In this document: one piece after another, positions 47,012 through 56,014 of the stretch
Layout: each line of letters starts with the position of its first letter
Numbering within the stretch: the stretch's first letter is position 1
Assembly: GCF_030296835.1 (NCBI RefSeq)
Contig: NZ_AP027922.1
Span: 3,224,001 to 3,288,000 of the forward strand
Direction: 5' to 3'
DNA from: Pseudoalteromonas sp. MM1
GTDB taxonomy: Bacteria > Pseudomonadota > Gammaproteobacteria > Enterobacterales > Alteromonadaceae
Length of the DNA stretch: 64,000 nt
Program-made: the position numbers and the translations under genes
Notes under the pieces: generated by a model
Told to the model about the DNA's origin: nothing
The model's database searches: none
The model's input: only the letters and a program-made list of their open reading frames with translations

Positions 47012-48280
47012 TTAAACCCCAAACGCGGTTCTTAGTACGTAGAAAATAACAATAGCAAGGGCAGCGCCAACTGGCAATGTAATTACCCAAGAAACTACAA
47101 TGTTTCTGATAACGCCCATGTTAAGTGCAGCAATACCTCGTGCCATACCTACACCTAATACCGCACCAACTAAGGTTTGTGTAGTAGAAATTGGCATGCC
47201 TGTACCTGATGCAATAACAACGGTAGACGCAGCCGCTAGTTCAGCAGCAAAACCACGGCTAGGTGTTAAGTGAGTAATGCCTTCACCTATGGTTTTAATT
47301 ACCTTTTTACCTAAAATAGCAAGACCGGCAACAATACCAAAGCCACCTAGTGGTAAAATCCACCATGCAATAGCTGCTTTTTTAGCGATTTCACCATTGC
47401 TTTCAACAATGTTCACAACCGCAGCAAGCGGACCAATTGCATTCGCTACATCGTTAGAGCCATGCGCAAACGCCATACAACACGCTGTTAATACCATTAA
47501 TACCGCAAATACTTTTTCTACGTTATTAAATTGCATTTGTTTATCGGCCTTAGGGTCGATATTTAAACGTGAAATCGCAATTTTACCAATAATCGCTACA
47601 ATCACTGCGATCGCAATAGCAATTAAATAGCCTTCTGTAGCGCCTAGGTTAATACCTATATGCTTTAAGCCTTTTTTAATTGTTACTAGTGCCATAATAA
47701 AGCCCGCTAAACCCATGTACAGAGGTACAAAGCGTTTTGCGTTTTTAAGAGGTGCATCAGTATCAAAAATCAGCTTTTGCGCACTCATAAAGATTAAGTA
47801 AGCAATGAAGCCAGATATAGCAGGCGTAATAATCCAGCTACCGACAATACCACCTACTTTATTCCATTGAATAGCCTCTGTACCCACTGCAACTAATGCA
47901 AAACCAATAATTGCACCAATAATTGAGTGAGTGGTTGAAACAGGCCAGCCTAAAAATGAAGCAATTAATAGCCAAGTACCCGCTGCAAAAAGCGCAGAGA
48001 TCATACCTAAAACCATTAAATCAGGGAGCGCAGCAAAAGGCGCTGCATCAATAATCCCTTTGCGAATTGTTGATGTAACCTCACCACCTGCTAAATAAGC
48101 ACCAGCAAATTCAAAAATCATAGCAATAATAATTGCTTGTTTTATTGTTAACGCTTTTGAACCTACCGAAGTACCCATCGCATTAGCAACGTCGTTCGCG
48201 CCAATACCATAAGCCATAAAAAAGCCGACTGCTGCGGCAATTAAAACTAATACCGTGCCGTAAGATGCAATGATATCCAT
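47012..48280 (-). CDS. pitA: Low-affinity inorganic phosphate transporter (Pit family)
   Basis: A 422-residue inner membrane protein with about ten segments. The two PiT signature repeats are GIGANDVANAMGTSVGSKAL near the N-terminus and AHGSNDVANAIGPLAAVV in the middle. It imports metal-phosphate driven by protons. It is cotranscribed with the DUF47 gene 39 bases upstream, a common Pit partner, and stands next to the pst-phoU genes. Confidence 0.95.
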   Translation of the reverse strand: MDIIASYGTVLVLIAAAVGFFMAYGIGANDVANAMGTSVGSKALTIKQAIIIAMIFEFAGAYLAGGEVTSTIRKGIIDAAPFAALPDLMVLGMISALFAAGTWLLIASFLGWPVSTTHSIIGAIIGFALVAVGTEAIQWNKVGGIVGSWIITPAISGFIAYLIFMSAQKLIFDTDAPLKNAKRFVPLYMGLAGFIMALVTIKKGLKHIGINLGATEGYLIAIAIAVIVAIIGKIAISRLNIDPKADKQMQFNNVEKVFAVLMVLTACCMAFAHGSNDVANAIGPLAAVVNIVESNGEIAKKAAIAWWILPLGGFGIVAGLAILGKKVIKTIGEGITHLTPSRGFAAELAAASTVVIASGTGMPISTTQTLVGAVLGVGMARGIAALNMGVIRNIVVSWVITLPVGAALAIVIFYVLRTAFGV

Positions 48281-48319
48281 TGTGTAACCTTAATCTTTCG
48301 TTTTTGAACTGATTTTAAA

Positions 48320-48997
48320 TTAACGAGCTAGCATCAGCTCAAGACGTGATCCTACGCGCTCTGCAATATCTGCAAGCTCGCCAACCCATTCAATGATTTT
48401 GTATAAAAACATAACATCAATAGGGTTTAGCTCGCTTTCTACATCGCGTAGTTGGCGGCGTACTTTAATTTGCATATCATCCGTGTCTTGTTCTATGGCA
48501 TCCAATTCTACGAGCATTTTTTCTACTAAGGTAACCTCGCGACCTTTAAAACCTGTTTCTAATAACTCTTCTAACTCATTAATTGCTTTTGATGCTTGTT
48601 TAGTCGCATCAACACAACGAGTTAAATAAGCTAAAAAGTCTGCTTGCATAGCACTAGGAATTGTCATTTCACGGCCAATTACGCGCCCTGCAATGTCTTT
48701 AGCCTTATTTGCTATTTTATCTTGTTGAGTTACGAGTTCGAGCAGATCAGTACGCTCTACCGGCATAAATAAACCGCGCGGTAATTGTAAGCGTATATCT
48801 CTTTTCATATCATCAGCTTCACGCTCTAAATTACGAATAGTTAAACGAAGCTCTTCTGCTTGCTCCCACTCTTCTTTAAATACGTGATTAAAAAAAGGTA
48901 TCAAGGCTTTACTTGCTTGATGAACCTTCTTGATGTGTTCTTCCATTGGTTTGATAGGAGATTTTGCAAATACTCCTAAAAACGCGTTTGTAGGCAT
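48320..48997 (-). CDS. DUF47 (TIGR00153) family protein, Pit accessory
   Basis: A 225-residue PhoU-like all-helical protein. The ATG at 48997 is preceded by AAAGGGT; an earlier in-frame start is not supported. MPTNAFLGVFAKSPIKPMEEHI and LRNLEREADDMKRDIR-like stretches are typical of the family. DUF47 proteins are linked genetically to Pit transporters and are thought to regulate them. It leads directly into pitA. Confidence 0.9.
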   Translation of the reverse strand: MPTNAFLGVFAKSPIKPMEEHIKKVHQASKALIPFFNHVFKEEWEQAEELRLTIRNLEREADDMKRDIRLQLPRGLFMPVERTDLLELVTQQDKIANKAKDIAGRVIGREMTIPSAMQADFLAYLTRCVDATKQASKAINELEELLETGFKGREVTLVEKMLVELDAIEQDTDDMQIKVRRQLRDVESELNPIDVMFLYKIIEWVGELADIAERVGSRLELMLAR

Positions 48998-49099
48998 AAC
49001 TGACCCTTTAATCAAATTGATATGCTTTGCAGCATGAATTTTACAGTATTAGCGGCGATTGTGAACGCTTTTTATTATTTCATCACTGCTAATAATGCA

Positions 49100-49122
49100 T
49101 AAAGCGGCACTAAGCCGCTTTA
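49100..49122 (-). terminator. Terminator-like hairpin after phoU
   Basis: TAAAGCGGC and GCCGCTTTA form a perfect 9-bp stem with a 5-base loop, 25 bases beyond the phoU stop. The T tract is weak. It suggests that DUF47-pitA is a separate transcript. Confidence 0.65.
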
Positions 49123-49147
49123 ATAAAAAAGAATGATAGATAAAAAC

Positions 49148-49849
49148 CTATAACGATTTTTCTATATCTTCTTGAGATGTATGACGAATATCTTTGCCGT
49201 TAACAAAATAAATAATGTATTCTGCAATATTTTGGCAACGGTCGCCAATACGCTCTAATGAACGTACAGACCATACTAAATCCATAATCTTAGGAATTGA
49301 ACGTGGATCTTCCATCATGTAAGTCATAATTTGACGCGTGATTGCTTCATATTCGCGGTCAACTTTTGAATCTTCTTTATGTACTTCAAAGGCGCGTTGT
49401 ACATCCATACGTGCAAATGCATCAAGCACATCGTGTAGCATTTTTAAAACTTGGCGACCCATGTTTTCGATATTCACTAATAAATCTTGCTGATCTTTAG
49501 TAAATGAATCCAAGGCAACTTTAGCAATGCGCTCTGCTTCATCGCCAATGCGTTCTAAATCGGCAATCGTTTTTGCAATGGCTATTACTAAGCGTAAATC
49601 GCTCGCTGCAGGCTGGCGACGCGCAATGATGCGTGTACACTCATCATCAATACTCACTTCCATCGCATTTACTTTGTAATCGTTCTGGCGTACTTTTTGT
49701 GCCAGTTCAGCATCATTACGGCTTACTGCATCTAATGCACTGCTTAGCTGCTGCTCAACTAGTCCACCCATGTTAAGTACATGGTTACGAACATTTTCTA
49801 GCTCTTGGTTAAAGCGCCCAGAAATATGCTTATTTATATTATGTTCCAT
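49148..49849 (-). CDS. phoU: Phosphate signalling protein PhoU
   Basis: A 233-residue two-repeat helical protein. The metal-cluster motifs of PhoU are visible in each half: E-x-x-x-D patterns in DDECTRIIARRQPAASDLRLV and RSLERIGDRCQNIAEYIIYFV. It links Pst transporter state to PhoR-PhoB and damps the Pho response. It is 45 bases after pstB, the usual last gene of the operon. Confidence 0.96.
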   Translation of the reverse strand: MEHNINKHISGRFNQELENVRNHVLNMGGLVEQQLSSALDAVSRNDAELAQKVRQNDYKVNAMEVSIDDECTRIIARRQPAASDLRLVIAIAKTIADLERIGDEAERIAKVALDSFTKDQQDLLVNIENMGRQVLKMLHDVLDAFARMDVQRAFEVHKEDSKVDREYEAITRQIMTYMMEDPRSIPKIMDLVWSVRSLERIGDRCQNIAEYIIYFVNGKDIRHTSQEDIEKSL

Positions 49850-49894
49850 AATTACCTTCTCTTAAATTCGTTTACAACACTAAAACGTATACAA

Positions 49895-50722
49895 CTAGCC
49901 GTAACGGCCTGTAATGTAATCTTCCGTTTTCTTTTTGCTTGGCGTTGTAAATAAGGTATTTGTGTCTGAGTATTCAATCAACTCACCCATGTACATAAAG
50001 GCAGTTTGATCAGATACACGCGCTGCTTGTTGCATGTTATGTGTCACAATAACAACGGTAAATTTATTCTTTAACTCGTTAATTAGCTCTTCAATAACCA
50101 AAGTAGAAATTGGGTCAAGTGCCGATGTTGGTTCATCAAGTAATAGCACTTCAGGTTCAATTGCAATTGAACGGGCAATAACTAAACGTTGTTGCTGACC
50201 ACCCGATAGACCAAATGCACTATCGTGTAATCTATCTTTTACTTCATCCCATAAAGCCGCGCCGCGAAGTGACTGCTCTACCACTTCATCTAGCTTACGC
50301 TTTTCTTTAATACCTTGTAAGCGTAGGCCATAAACCACATTTTCATAAATTGATTTAGGAAATGGGTTAGGACGCTGAAACACCATACCCACGTTACGAC
50401 GAAGCGCCGCTACATCTACATTTTTATCGTAAATGTTTTGGCCGTGAAGCAATATTTCACCTTCAATGCGACACACATCAACTAAATCGTTCATGCGGTT
50501 AATACAACGTAATAGCGTTGATTTACCACAACCCGAAGGGCCGATAAACGCCGTTACTTGGCCCTTTGGAATATTCATATTTACTTTGCTAAGCGCTTGC
50601 TTTTCACCATAGTAAAGATCAAGGTTCTTAATCTCTAACGCTTTTTGGTCATCAGTTAAGTTTTCTAAGTCTAACTTCAAGCTTTTATTAGCTTGGTTTA
50701 CTTGTGGAGCGACTGTAATCAT
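49895..50722 (-). CDS. pstB: Phosphate ABC transporter ATP-binding protein PstB
   Basis: A 275-residue ATPase. Walker A is GPSGCGKST, the signature is [13 protein letters not shown] and Walker B is [12 protein letters not shown]. The N-terminal 28 residues before YYGEKQAL are longer than in E. coli. It powers PstA/PstC. It is 26 bases downstream of pstA in the operon pstC-pstA-pstB-phoU. Confidence 0.97.
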   Translation of the reverse strand: MITVAPQVNQANKSLKLDLENLTDDQKALEIKNLDLYYGEKQALSKVNMNIPKGQVTAFIGPSGCGKSTLLRCINRMNDLVDVCRIEGEILLHGQNIYDKNVDVAALRRNVGMVFQRPNPFPKSIYENVVYGLRLQGIKEKRKLDEVVEQSLRGAALWDEVKDRLHDSAFGLSGGQQQRLVIARSIAIEPEVLLLDEPTSALDPISTLVIEELINELKNKFTVVIVTHNMQQAARVSDQTAFMYMGELIEYSDTNTLFTTPSKKKTEDYITGRYG

Positions 50723-50748
50723 GTTTGTTACCTATAATTCTTTACTAA

Positions 50749-52398
50749 TTAGTGTTCAAGCGATCTGAATTTTTCACGTAAATGGTTACGTATGCCTATC
50801 GCTGTTATGTTGAGGGTAATAATCACCGACACTAATAAGAAGGCCGTTGCGTATACCAGCGGGCGCGCCGCTTCAACATTAGGGCTTTGAAAACCCACAT
50901 CATAAATATGAAAGCCTAAGTGCATGAACTTTCTATCTAAGTGAAAATAAGGGAAGTTGCCATCAAGTGGTAACGTAGGGGCCATTTTTACCACACCTAC
51001 CAACATTAACGGCGCAACCTCACCGGCCGCTCGAGCAACAGCAAGTATCAAACCTGTCATAATTGCTGGGCTTGCCATAGGAATAATAATACGCCATAAG
51101 GTTTCAACCTTGGTTGCACCAAGCGCTAATGAACCATCACGCACTGTACTAGGAATACGCGATAAACCTTCCTCGGTTGACACAATTACAACCGGTAGTG
51201 TAAGAATCGCTAATGTAAGCGCAGACCACATAACACCTGGCGTACCAAATACTGGCGTTGGCGCGGCTTCTGGGTAAAATAGTTGGTCAAGGCTACCACC
51301 TAACATGTATACAAAAAAGCCTAAACCAAATACACCATAAACAATAGACGGTACACCCGCAAGGTTAATTACCGCAATACGAATCATCTTAGTTACTGCA
51401 TTTTTAGCTGCGTATTCGTGTAAGTAAATTGCAGCAACAACACCAAATGGGGTCACAATAACAGCCATCAGCATAACCATAAATACGGTACCAAATATAG
51501 CAGGGAATACGCCGCCTTCGGTGTTTGCCTCACGTGGGTCGTCTGATACAAATTTACCCAGTTGTACAAAGTAATGGCCTAATTTTGAGAAAAAGCCCAT
51601 GTCGTTCGGCAACCAAACATCAAGTACTTGATACAGTGGAATAGTAACTACTTCACCGCGCATATCCTTAACTAATACTTGGTCACGCTTAGCTTTTTTA
51701 CGCAGTGCAAATAACTCTTTTTCAAGTACGGCGTATTCGTTACGTAACTCAGCACGTGCCTTGGCAAGCTCAGCAACACGCTCATCGGTTAGTTCATCAT
51801 CAAGCAAGTATGCTTTTTCTTGCAAGCGAAGACGTTCTAATTCGTAGTTGATATGACCGATGTCGCCATTTTGTAAATCAAGTGCTTCGTCGTTTAAATC
51901 AACTGCACGCTCGACTAACTCATGTAAGACTTCGATTTTATCGCCAGAAACTGGCTCTCCATCTTTAATTACACCTTCTATGTAGCCATAAAAGTTACCG
52001 TTTTTACTGCGTTCAAATACAGCAAGCGTAGCCGGTGTACTTTGCTCAGTAATGTCAGTTTCTAATATCCAACGAAAGTCTAAGTCTACATATTCGCGGT
52101 TACCTGTTTTTATCAGTAAACGCTCAACTTCGTCTTTATTAAAATCTGAAACATCAATACCTGTTGCAGCTAAACGCGCTGTAGGTACTAGCTCCCGGTC
52201 GTAAACTTCACCAATTATGGTTTGTTTTGAAATAGACCCTTCTAGCTCAAATTGAACTACTTCTGATGGCCAGAAAAAACTTAATCCCTTCCAAGCTATC
52301 ATTGCTAATAAACCGAGAACTGAAATTAAGCTGATGCTTACTGCACCACCTGTCATCCAAATCCAAGGAGAACCAGACTTAAACCACTGCTTTACCAT
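50749..52398 (-). CDS. pstA: Phosphate ABC transporter permease PstA, enlarged
   Basis: A 549-residue permease, almost twice the usual 300. The ATG at 52398 is chosen because GGAGAG lies 7 bases before it; a GTG 15 bases upstream would place that site inside the gene. The N-terminal membrane segment (about 12-38) is followed by some 240 hydrophilic residues, partly coiled-coil-like (RLRLQEKAYLLDDELTDERV). The permease domain (about 285-540) then includes the ABC loop GSLALGATKVETLWRIIIP. The insert is predicted to lie in the periplasm and is of unknown role. Confidence 0.94.
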   Translation of the reverse strand: MVKQWFKSGSPWIWMTGGAVSISLISVLGLLAMIAWKGLSFFWPSEVVQFELEGSISKQTIIGEVYDRELVPTARLAATGIDVSDFNKDEVERLLIKTGNREYVDLDFRWILETDITEQSTPATLAVFERSKNGNFYGYIEGVIKDGEPVSGDKIEVLHELVERAVDLNDEALDLQNGDIGHINYELERLRLQEKAYLLDDELTDERVAELAKARAELRNEYAVLEKELFALRKKAKRDQVLVKDMRGEVVTIPLYQVLDVWLPNDMGFFSKLGHYFVQLGKFVSDDPREANTEGGVFPAIFGTVFMVMLMAVIVTPFGVVAAIYLHEYAAKNAVTKMIRIAVINLAGVPSIVYGVFGLGFFVYMLGGSLDQLFYPEAAPTPVFGTPGVMWSALTLAILTLPVVIVSTEEGLSRIPSTVRDGSLALGATKVETLWRIIIPMASPAIMTGLILAVARAAGEVAPLMLVGVVKMAPTLPLDGNFPYFHLDRKFMHLGFHIYDVGFQSPNVEAARPLVYATAFLLVSVIITLNITAIGIRNHLREKFRSLEH

Positions 52399-52413
52399 GT
52401 CGTGTCTCTCCAC

Positions 52414-54648
52414 TTACATTGAGCTGTATTTTTCACGCAGTTGCTGACGAACAAACTCAGCCACTGTGTTGAAAACAAACGTGAATATGAATAGTACAAA
52501 TGCTGCCAAGAACAAGATTCTATAGTGCGAGCTGCCTACTTCTGATTCAGGCATTTCTACCGCAATATTTGCAGCCAAAGTACGCATACCTTGGAAAATA
52601 CTCCAATCCATAATTGGCGTATTACCTGTAGCCATTAATACAATCATGGTTTCGCCCACTGCACGGCCAAGCCCCATCATTACGGCAGAGAAAATACCTG
52701 GGCTTGCTGTTAGTAGCACCACACGAACTAGTGTTTGCCACTGCGTAGCACCAAGTGCAAGTGAGCCATTTGATAAGTGTTTAGGCACACTAAATACAGC
52801 ATCTTCGGCAATCGAAAATATAGTAGGAATAACCGCAAAGCCCATCGCAATACCCACAACTAATGAGTTACGTTGGTCAAACGTCATACCAAGCTCGTTT
52901 GTTAGGTACTGACGCACATTACCGTCAAACATCCAAAGCTCTACTGTTTCGCTCATTGCAAACGATAGCCAGCCAATAAATAATACAACCGGTATAAGTA
53001 AAATAGAGTGTGACCCTTCAGGGATTTTATGGCGAATACTCGCTGGTAACTTAGTCCAACCAAGTGCTGTAGCTAATACCCCTAAAGGTAATAAAATCAG
53101 TAAGCCAACAATAGCAGGTAGGTGCTCTTCTATAAGTGGCGCTAACCACAGGCCTGCTAAAAAGCCTAATATTACTGTTGGCAGAGCTTCCATAATTTCT
53201 ACGGTTGGCTTTACCACTCTACGTAATTCACTCGACATAAAGTAAGCGGTGTAAATAGCGGCTGAAAGCGCAATAGGTACTGCAAATAGCATGGCGTAAA
53301 GCGCTGCTTTTAAGGTACCAAACGAAATAGGAACCAAAGAAAATTTAGACTCAAAGTCATCACTTGCTGATGTAGATTGCCAAATGTAAGCAGGCTCTGG
53401 GTAACCTTCGTACCATACTTCCTGCCAAAGGGCAGACCATGTAACCTCTGGGTGTTCATTATGAACGTCTAATACAGTTAGTTGGTTATCGGCTAAAATA
53501 AGGGCTGCATTTGAGCGCGGAGCTATAGCAAAGTTTTTAATCTCACCCTCGCTGACTTTACCTTGCCAAAGTTTTGCCTCACTTGTGGTGTAATACACAC
53601 CTAACTCACCGTTACTGCTTGTTGTGAAAAAAGTACGACGATAAAACTCAGTAAAAATATTCAGCTTGCTTTGTTTCGTTGTTTCAAACGAGCGAATTTT
53701 TTGATACTCGCGGCCGCTGTCTGTATTTACTTCAAACCACTGTGATACTTCGCCGTTATCGTTTGCCAGCATTAGTGAGTTAGCGCCAGCAAGTAGCTGC
53801 GCAGACACTAAGTTAGCACTTTCTTCGTTAGCCGAAAGCAGCTGAATTTGCTCTACTTCGCTTGGGTAGCGTGTATCGTAAACATAAATTTGATTGGCAG
53901 AGCGCACAAACGTACGCGTGGTGTCTGGCGAGATTAACAACTCATCAACACGGCCTTCAATATTAAGCTCAGTGCGCTCAACAACCCACTCCACTTCACC
54001 GGTAAACATGTTTTCTTCAGCAACAAAACTGCTGAATAAAACGCGCTTATCTTCAGTTAATGCAACAACGGCTGTTTTATCTTCATAGTGGCTAAACGCA
54101 AAACGCTTAATAGCGGCACCTTGTTCATCAACTTCAAGAGCCATTTCGCCAAGGGGGTAATCTAACCGTGGTGTTAACTTTCTTTGATTATTAGGAAAAG
54201 TAACTAAAAACTTAGGTGCAACAACAACCACTGAGCCATTTTCTAAACCAAACGCATAGTGCCCCTGAAACGGCGCACTGTTTGCAAAGCTTGATGCATC
54301 GCTAGGTAGATTAGCGCTTAATGTCTCGAGCTTTTTACCAAAGCTGCCATCTTGCACACTATAAAAGTCTACCTCGCCTTGCTGAGAGAGTAAAAATGCA
54401 ACCTCAGTTTGCTCCTCAACACCTAAGCCCACAATTTGTTCAGCATTAGCAACGTTAAAACTGTTACGTTTCTCTACTTTTGCAGATTCAAAAATTGGTT
54501 GTACTACATAAAGAAGGTAAAAGAATATTAATAACAATGCTATTAATACCATTACTCCGCCTGCGGAAATACCCCACTTTGCAAACCGGTCTTTAAATAG
54601 ACGGCTTCGATCCGTATTTAAAGTCGGCTTATTCGGATTGGAAGTCAT
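52414..54648 (-). CDS. pstC: Phosphate ABC transporter permease PstC, enlarged with periplasmic domain
   Basis: A 744-residue permease, over twice the usual 320. The ATG at 54648 is taken; a TTG just before it is an alternative. A membrane segment (about 28-50) is followed by nearly 390 residues with the repeated short beta-strand pattern of a propeller-like domain (residues 55-435). The permease domain (about 440-735) ends with GSLALGATQWQTLVRVVLL, the loop that contacts PstB. It is the first gene of the operon and has a canonical PhoB promoter. No pstS lies beside it. Confidence 0.94.
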   Translation of the reverse strand: MTSNPNKPTLNTDRSRLFKDRFAKWGISAGGVMVLIALLLIFFYLLYVVQPIFESAKVEKRNSFNVANAEQIVGLGVEEQTEVAFLLSQQGEVDFYSVQDGSFGKKLETLSANLPSDASSFANSAPFQGHYAFGLENGSVVVVAPKFLVTFPNNQRKLTPRLDYPLGEMALEVDEQGAAIKRFAFSHYEDKTAVVALTEDKRVLFSSFVAEENMFTGEVEWVVERTELNIEGRVDELLISPDTTRTFVRSANQIYVYDTRYPSEVEQIQLLSANEESANLVSAQLLAGANSLMLANDNGEVSQWFEVNTDSGREYQKIRSFETTKQSKLNIFTEFYRRTFFTTSSNGELGVYYTTSEAKLWQGKVSEGEIKNFAIAPRSNAALILADNQLTVLDVHNEHPEVTWSALWQEVWYEGYPEPAYIWQSTSASDDFESKFSLVPISFGTLKAALYAMLFAVPIALSAAIYTAYFMSSELRRVVKPTVEIMEALPTVILGFLAGLWLAPLIEEHLPAIVGLLILLPLGVLATALGWTKLPASIRHKIPEGSHSILLIPVVLFIGWLSFAMSETVELWMFDGNVRQYLTNELGMTFDQRNSLVVGIAMGFAVIPTIFSIAEDAVFSVPKHLSNGSLALGATQWQTLVRVVLLTASPGIFSAVMMGLGRAVGETMIVLMATGNTPIMDWSIFQGMRTLAANIAVEMPESEVGSSHYRILFLAAFVLFIFTFVFNTVAEFVRQQLREKYSSM

Positions 54649-54679
54649 CAAAACACCCTTTAATTCTGTCGTTGCATAA

Positions 54680-54713
54680 ATTATATTTCATCAAGATGAC
54701 AGTAATGTTACAG
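54680..54713 (-). promoter_or_regulatory. PhoB-dependent promoter (Pho box plus -10) of pstC-pstA-pstB-phoU
   Basis: On the minus strand CTGTAAC, four bases ATTA, CTGTCAT form the two 7-bp direct repeats of a Pho box (54696-54713). Ten bases later stands TATAAT (54680-54685), the spacing at PhoB-activated promoters, where the box replaces the -35 element. It lies about 48 bases upstream of the pstC start. Confidence 0.88.
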
Positions 54714-54968
54714 ATGTAATAAATACCCGCCTAAATACTTTAAAATCAGTCCTTTTTTCTAATGATATCCCTTGTGTAATTGTTACTCACTGATATGCCA
54801 CAATATAAGTTGATATAAAAAATAAAGGGCTTTAGGGCTAACTTTTAAGAAAAGTACCTATTTAAGTTTTTCAAACTCCTTTTCTCGGCGTCGGAGTTGA
54901 CTAAGTTCACACATTTATAAAGCACTCCCTGCTAGCACTTTAATGGTTAAGTACAGTCGACAACGCCC

Positions 54969-55017
54969 AAAGCACAAAGCACAAAGCACAAAGCACAAAG
55001 CACAAAGCACAAAGCAC
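54969..55017. repeat. Seven perfect copies of the heptamer AAAGCAC
   Basis: A 49-bp tandem array of a 7-bp unit, without errors, in the 684-base gap between pstC and the gcvR-like gene. Slippage could change its length. The rest of the gap holds the Pho promoter, a TCAAACTCC/GGAGTTGA inverted repeat (54871-54900) and a small AAGTGC/GCACTT hairpin (55045-55065), but no gene that I can support. Confidence 0.95.
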
Positions 55018-55332
55018 AAAAACACTAAATATTATTGATCAAAAAGTGCAATACAATCGCACTTACCACCTAGAGTGCTATAAAATTGTTAATAAATTCA
55101 GTAAGCACAAATGGTTTTAAGGGAACTAATTTGTGCTTTTATTGGACAAACAATTTAACGCAGACAATACTAAATCTATGAGTAACGAACTAAGACTAAA
55201 ACAATAAAGAGTCAAACAAGTAACAATAAAACAACTAGTTTTTATGGGTTTATATTACCCAGCACAATGATAAAACGTTATAAACACATAATGCCTATGC
55301 ATTTACATTTTCAGGCTTAGAGAGAACTATTT

Positions 55333-55839
55333 ATGAAGCAGTTGGTGATTACCATTTTAGGGCAAGACCGGCCCGGATTAGTAGAAAGCATTTCATCGGT
55401 TATCTTGCAAAATAAGGGTAACTGGCTGAGCAGTAATTTAAGCCATTTGCTTGGTCACTTTGCCGGTATTATTCAAGTTGAAGTGGGACATGAGCACTTT
55501 GAAGCATTACAAAACGCATTAAATGCCTTGCCTAAACTCGACGTGCGTATTGAAACTGGCAACACAGAAGTAGAGCCAAGCAACAAAGAACAAATAAACT
55601 TTGTCATTACTGGTAATGACCGCCCTGGTATTGTTCAAGAGCTGGCAAGTGTAATACGTCACAAAGGTGCTAGCATTACTCACTTAAACTCAAGGCAACA
55701 AAGCGCACCAAATTGGGGAGTGCCTATTTTTAGTGCCGTAGCTACTGTTACATTACCCAGTGGTATGAATAAAGAAGAAGTTATTGATGCGCTTGAATCA
55801 ATTACCAGTGATTTAATTGTAGATATTGAAGAGGCATAA
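55333..55839 (+). CDS. gcvR: Glycine cleavage system transcriptional repressor-like protein (two ACT domains)
   Basis: A 168-residue protein of two ACT domains. Each begins with the same pattern: LVITILGQDRPGLVESISSVI and NFVITGNDRPGIVQELASVI. ACT pairs of this kind form GcvR, which binds glycine and controls GcvA. Assignment to GcvR itself rests on layout and length. No gcv gene is nearby. Confidence 0.82.
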   Translation: MKQLVITILGQDRPGLVESISSVILQNKGNWLSSNLSHLLGHFAGIIQVEVGHEHFEALQNALNALPKLDVRIETGNTEVEPSNKEQINFVITGNDRPGIVQELASVIRHKGASITHLNSRQQSAPNWGVPIFSAVATVTLPSGMNKEEVIDALESITSDLIVDIEEA

Positions 55840-55851
55840 CCCAAACGCCGT

Positions 55852-55887
55852 TGACATAAAAATGACATGGTAGTCATTTTTATGTCA
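55852..55887. terminator. Perfect 15-bp inverted repeat after the gcvR-like gene
   Basis: TGACATAAAAATGAC and GTCATTTTTATGTCA form a perfect stem around a 6-base loop, 12 bases past the stop codon. It is AT-rich and lacks a following T tract, so it may be a terminator or an operator for the ppk gene 128 bases away. Confidence 0.5.
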
Positions 55888-56014
55888 TCTAACTGGCGTA
55901 TGTTTAACTAAAAAGGGCTGATTATTACTTTTATCGCTTTTTACATTGTAAACCTCATAAGCGCACGCATAGCCCCACATTAAATTTAAAGCATATCCTA
56001 ATAACGGAATAGAT

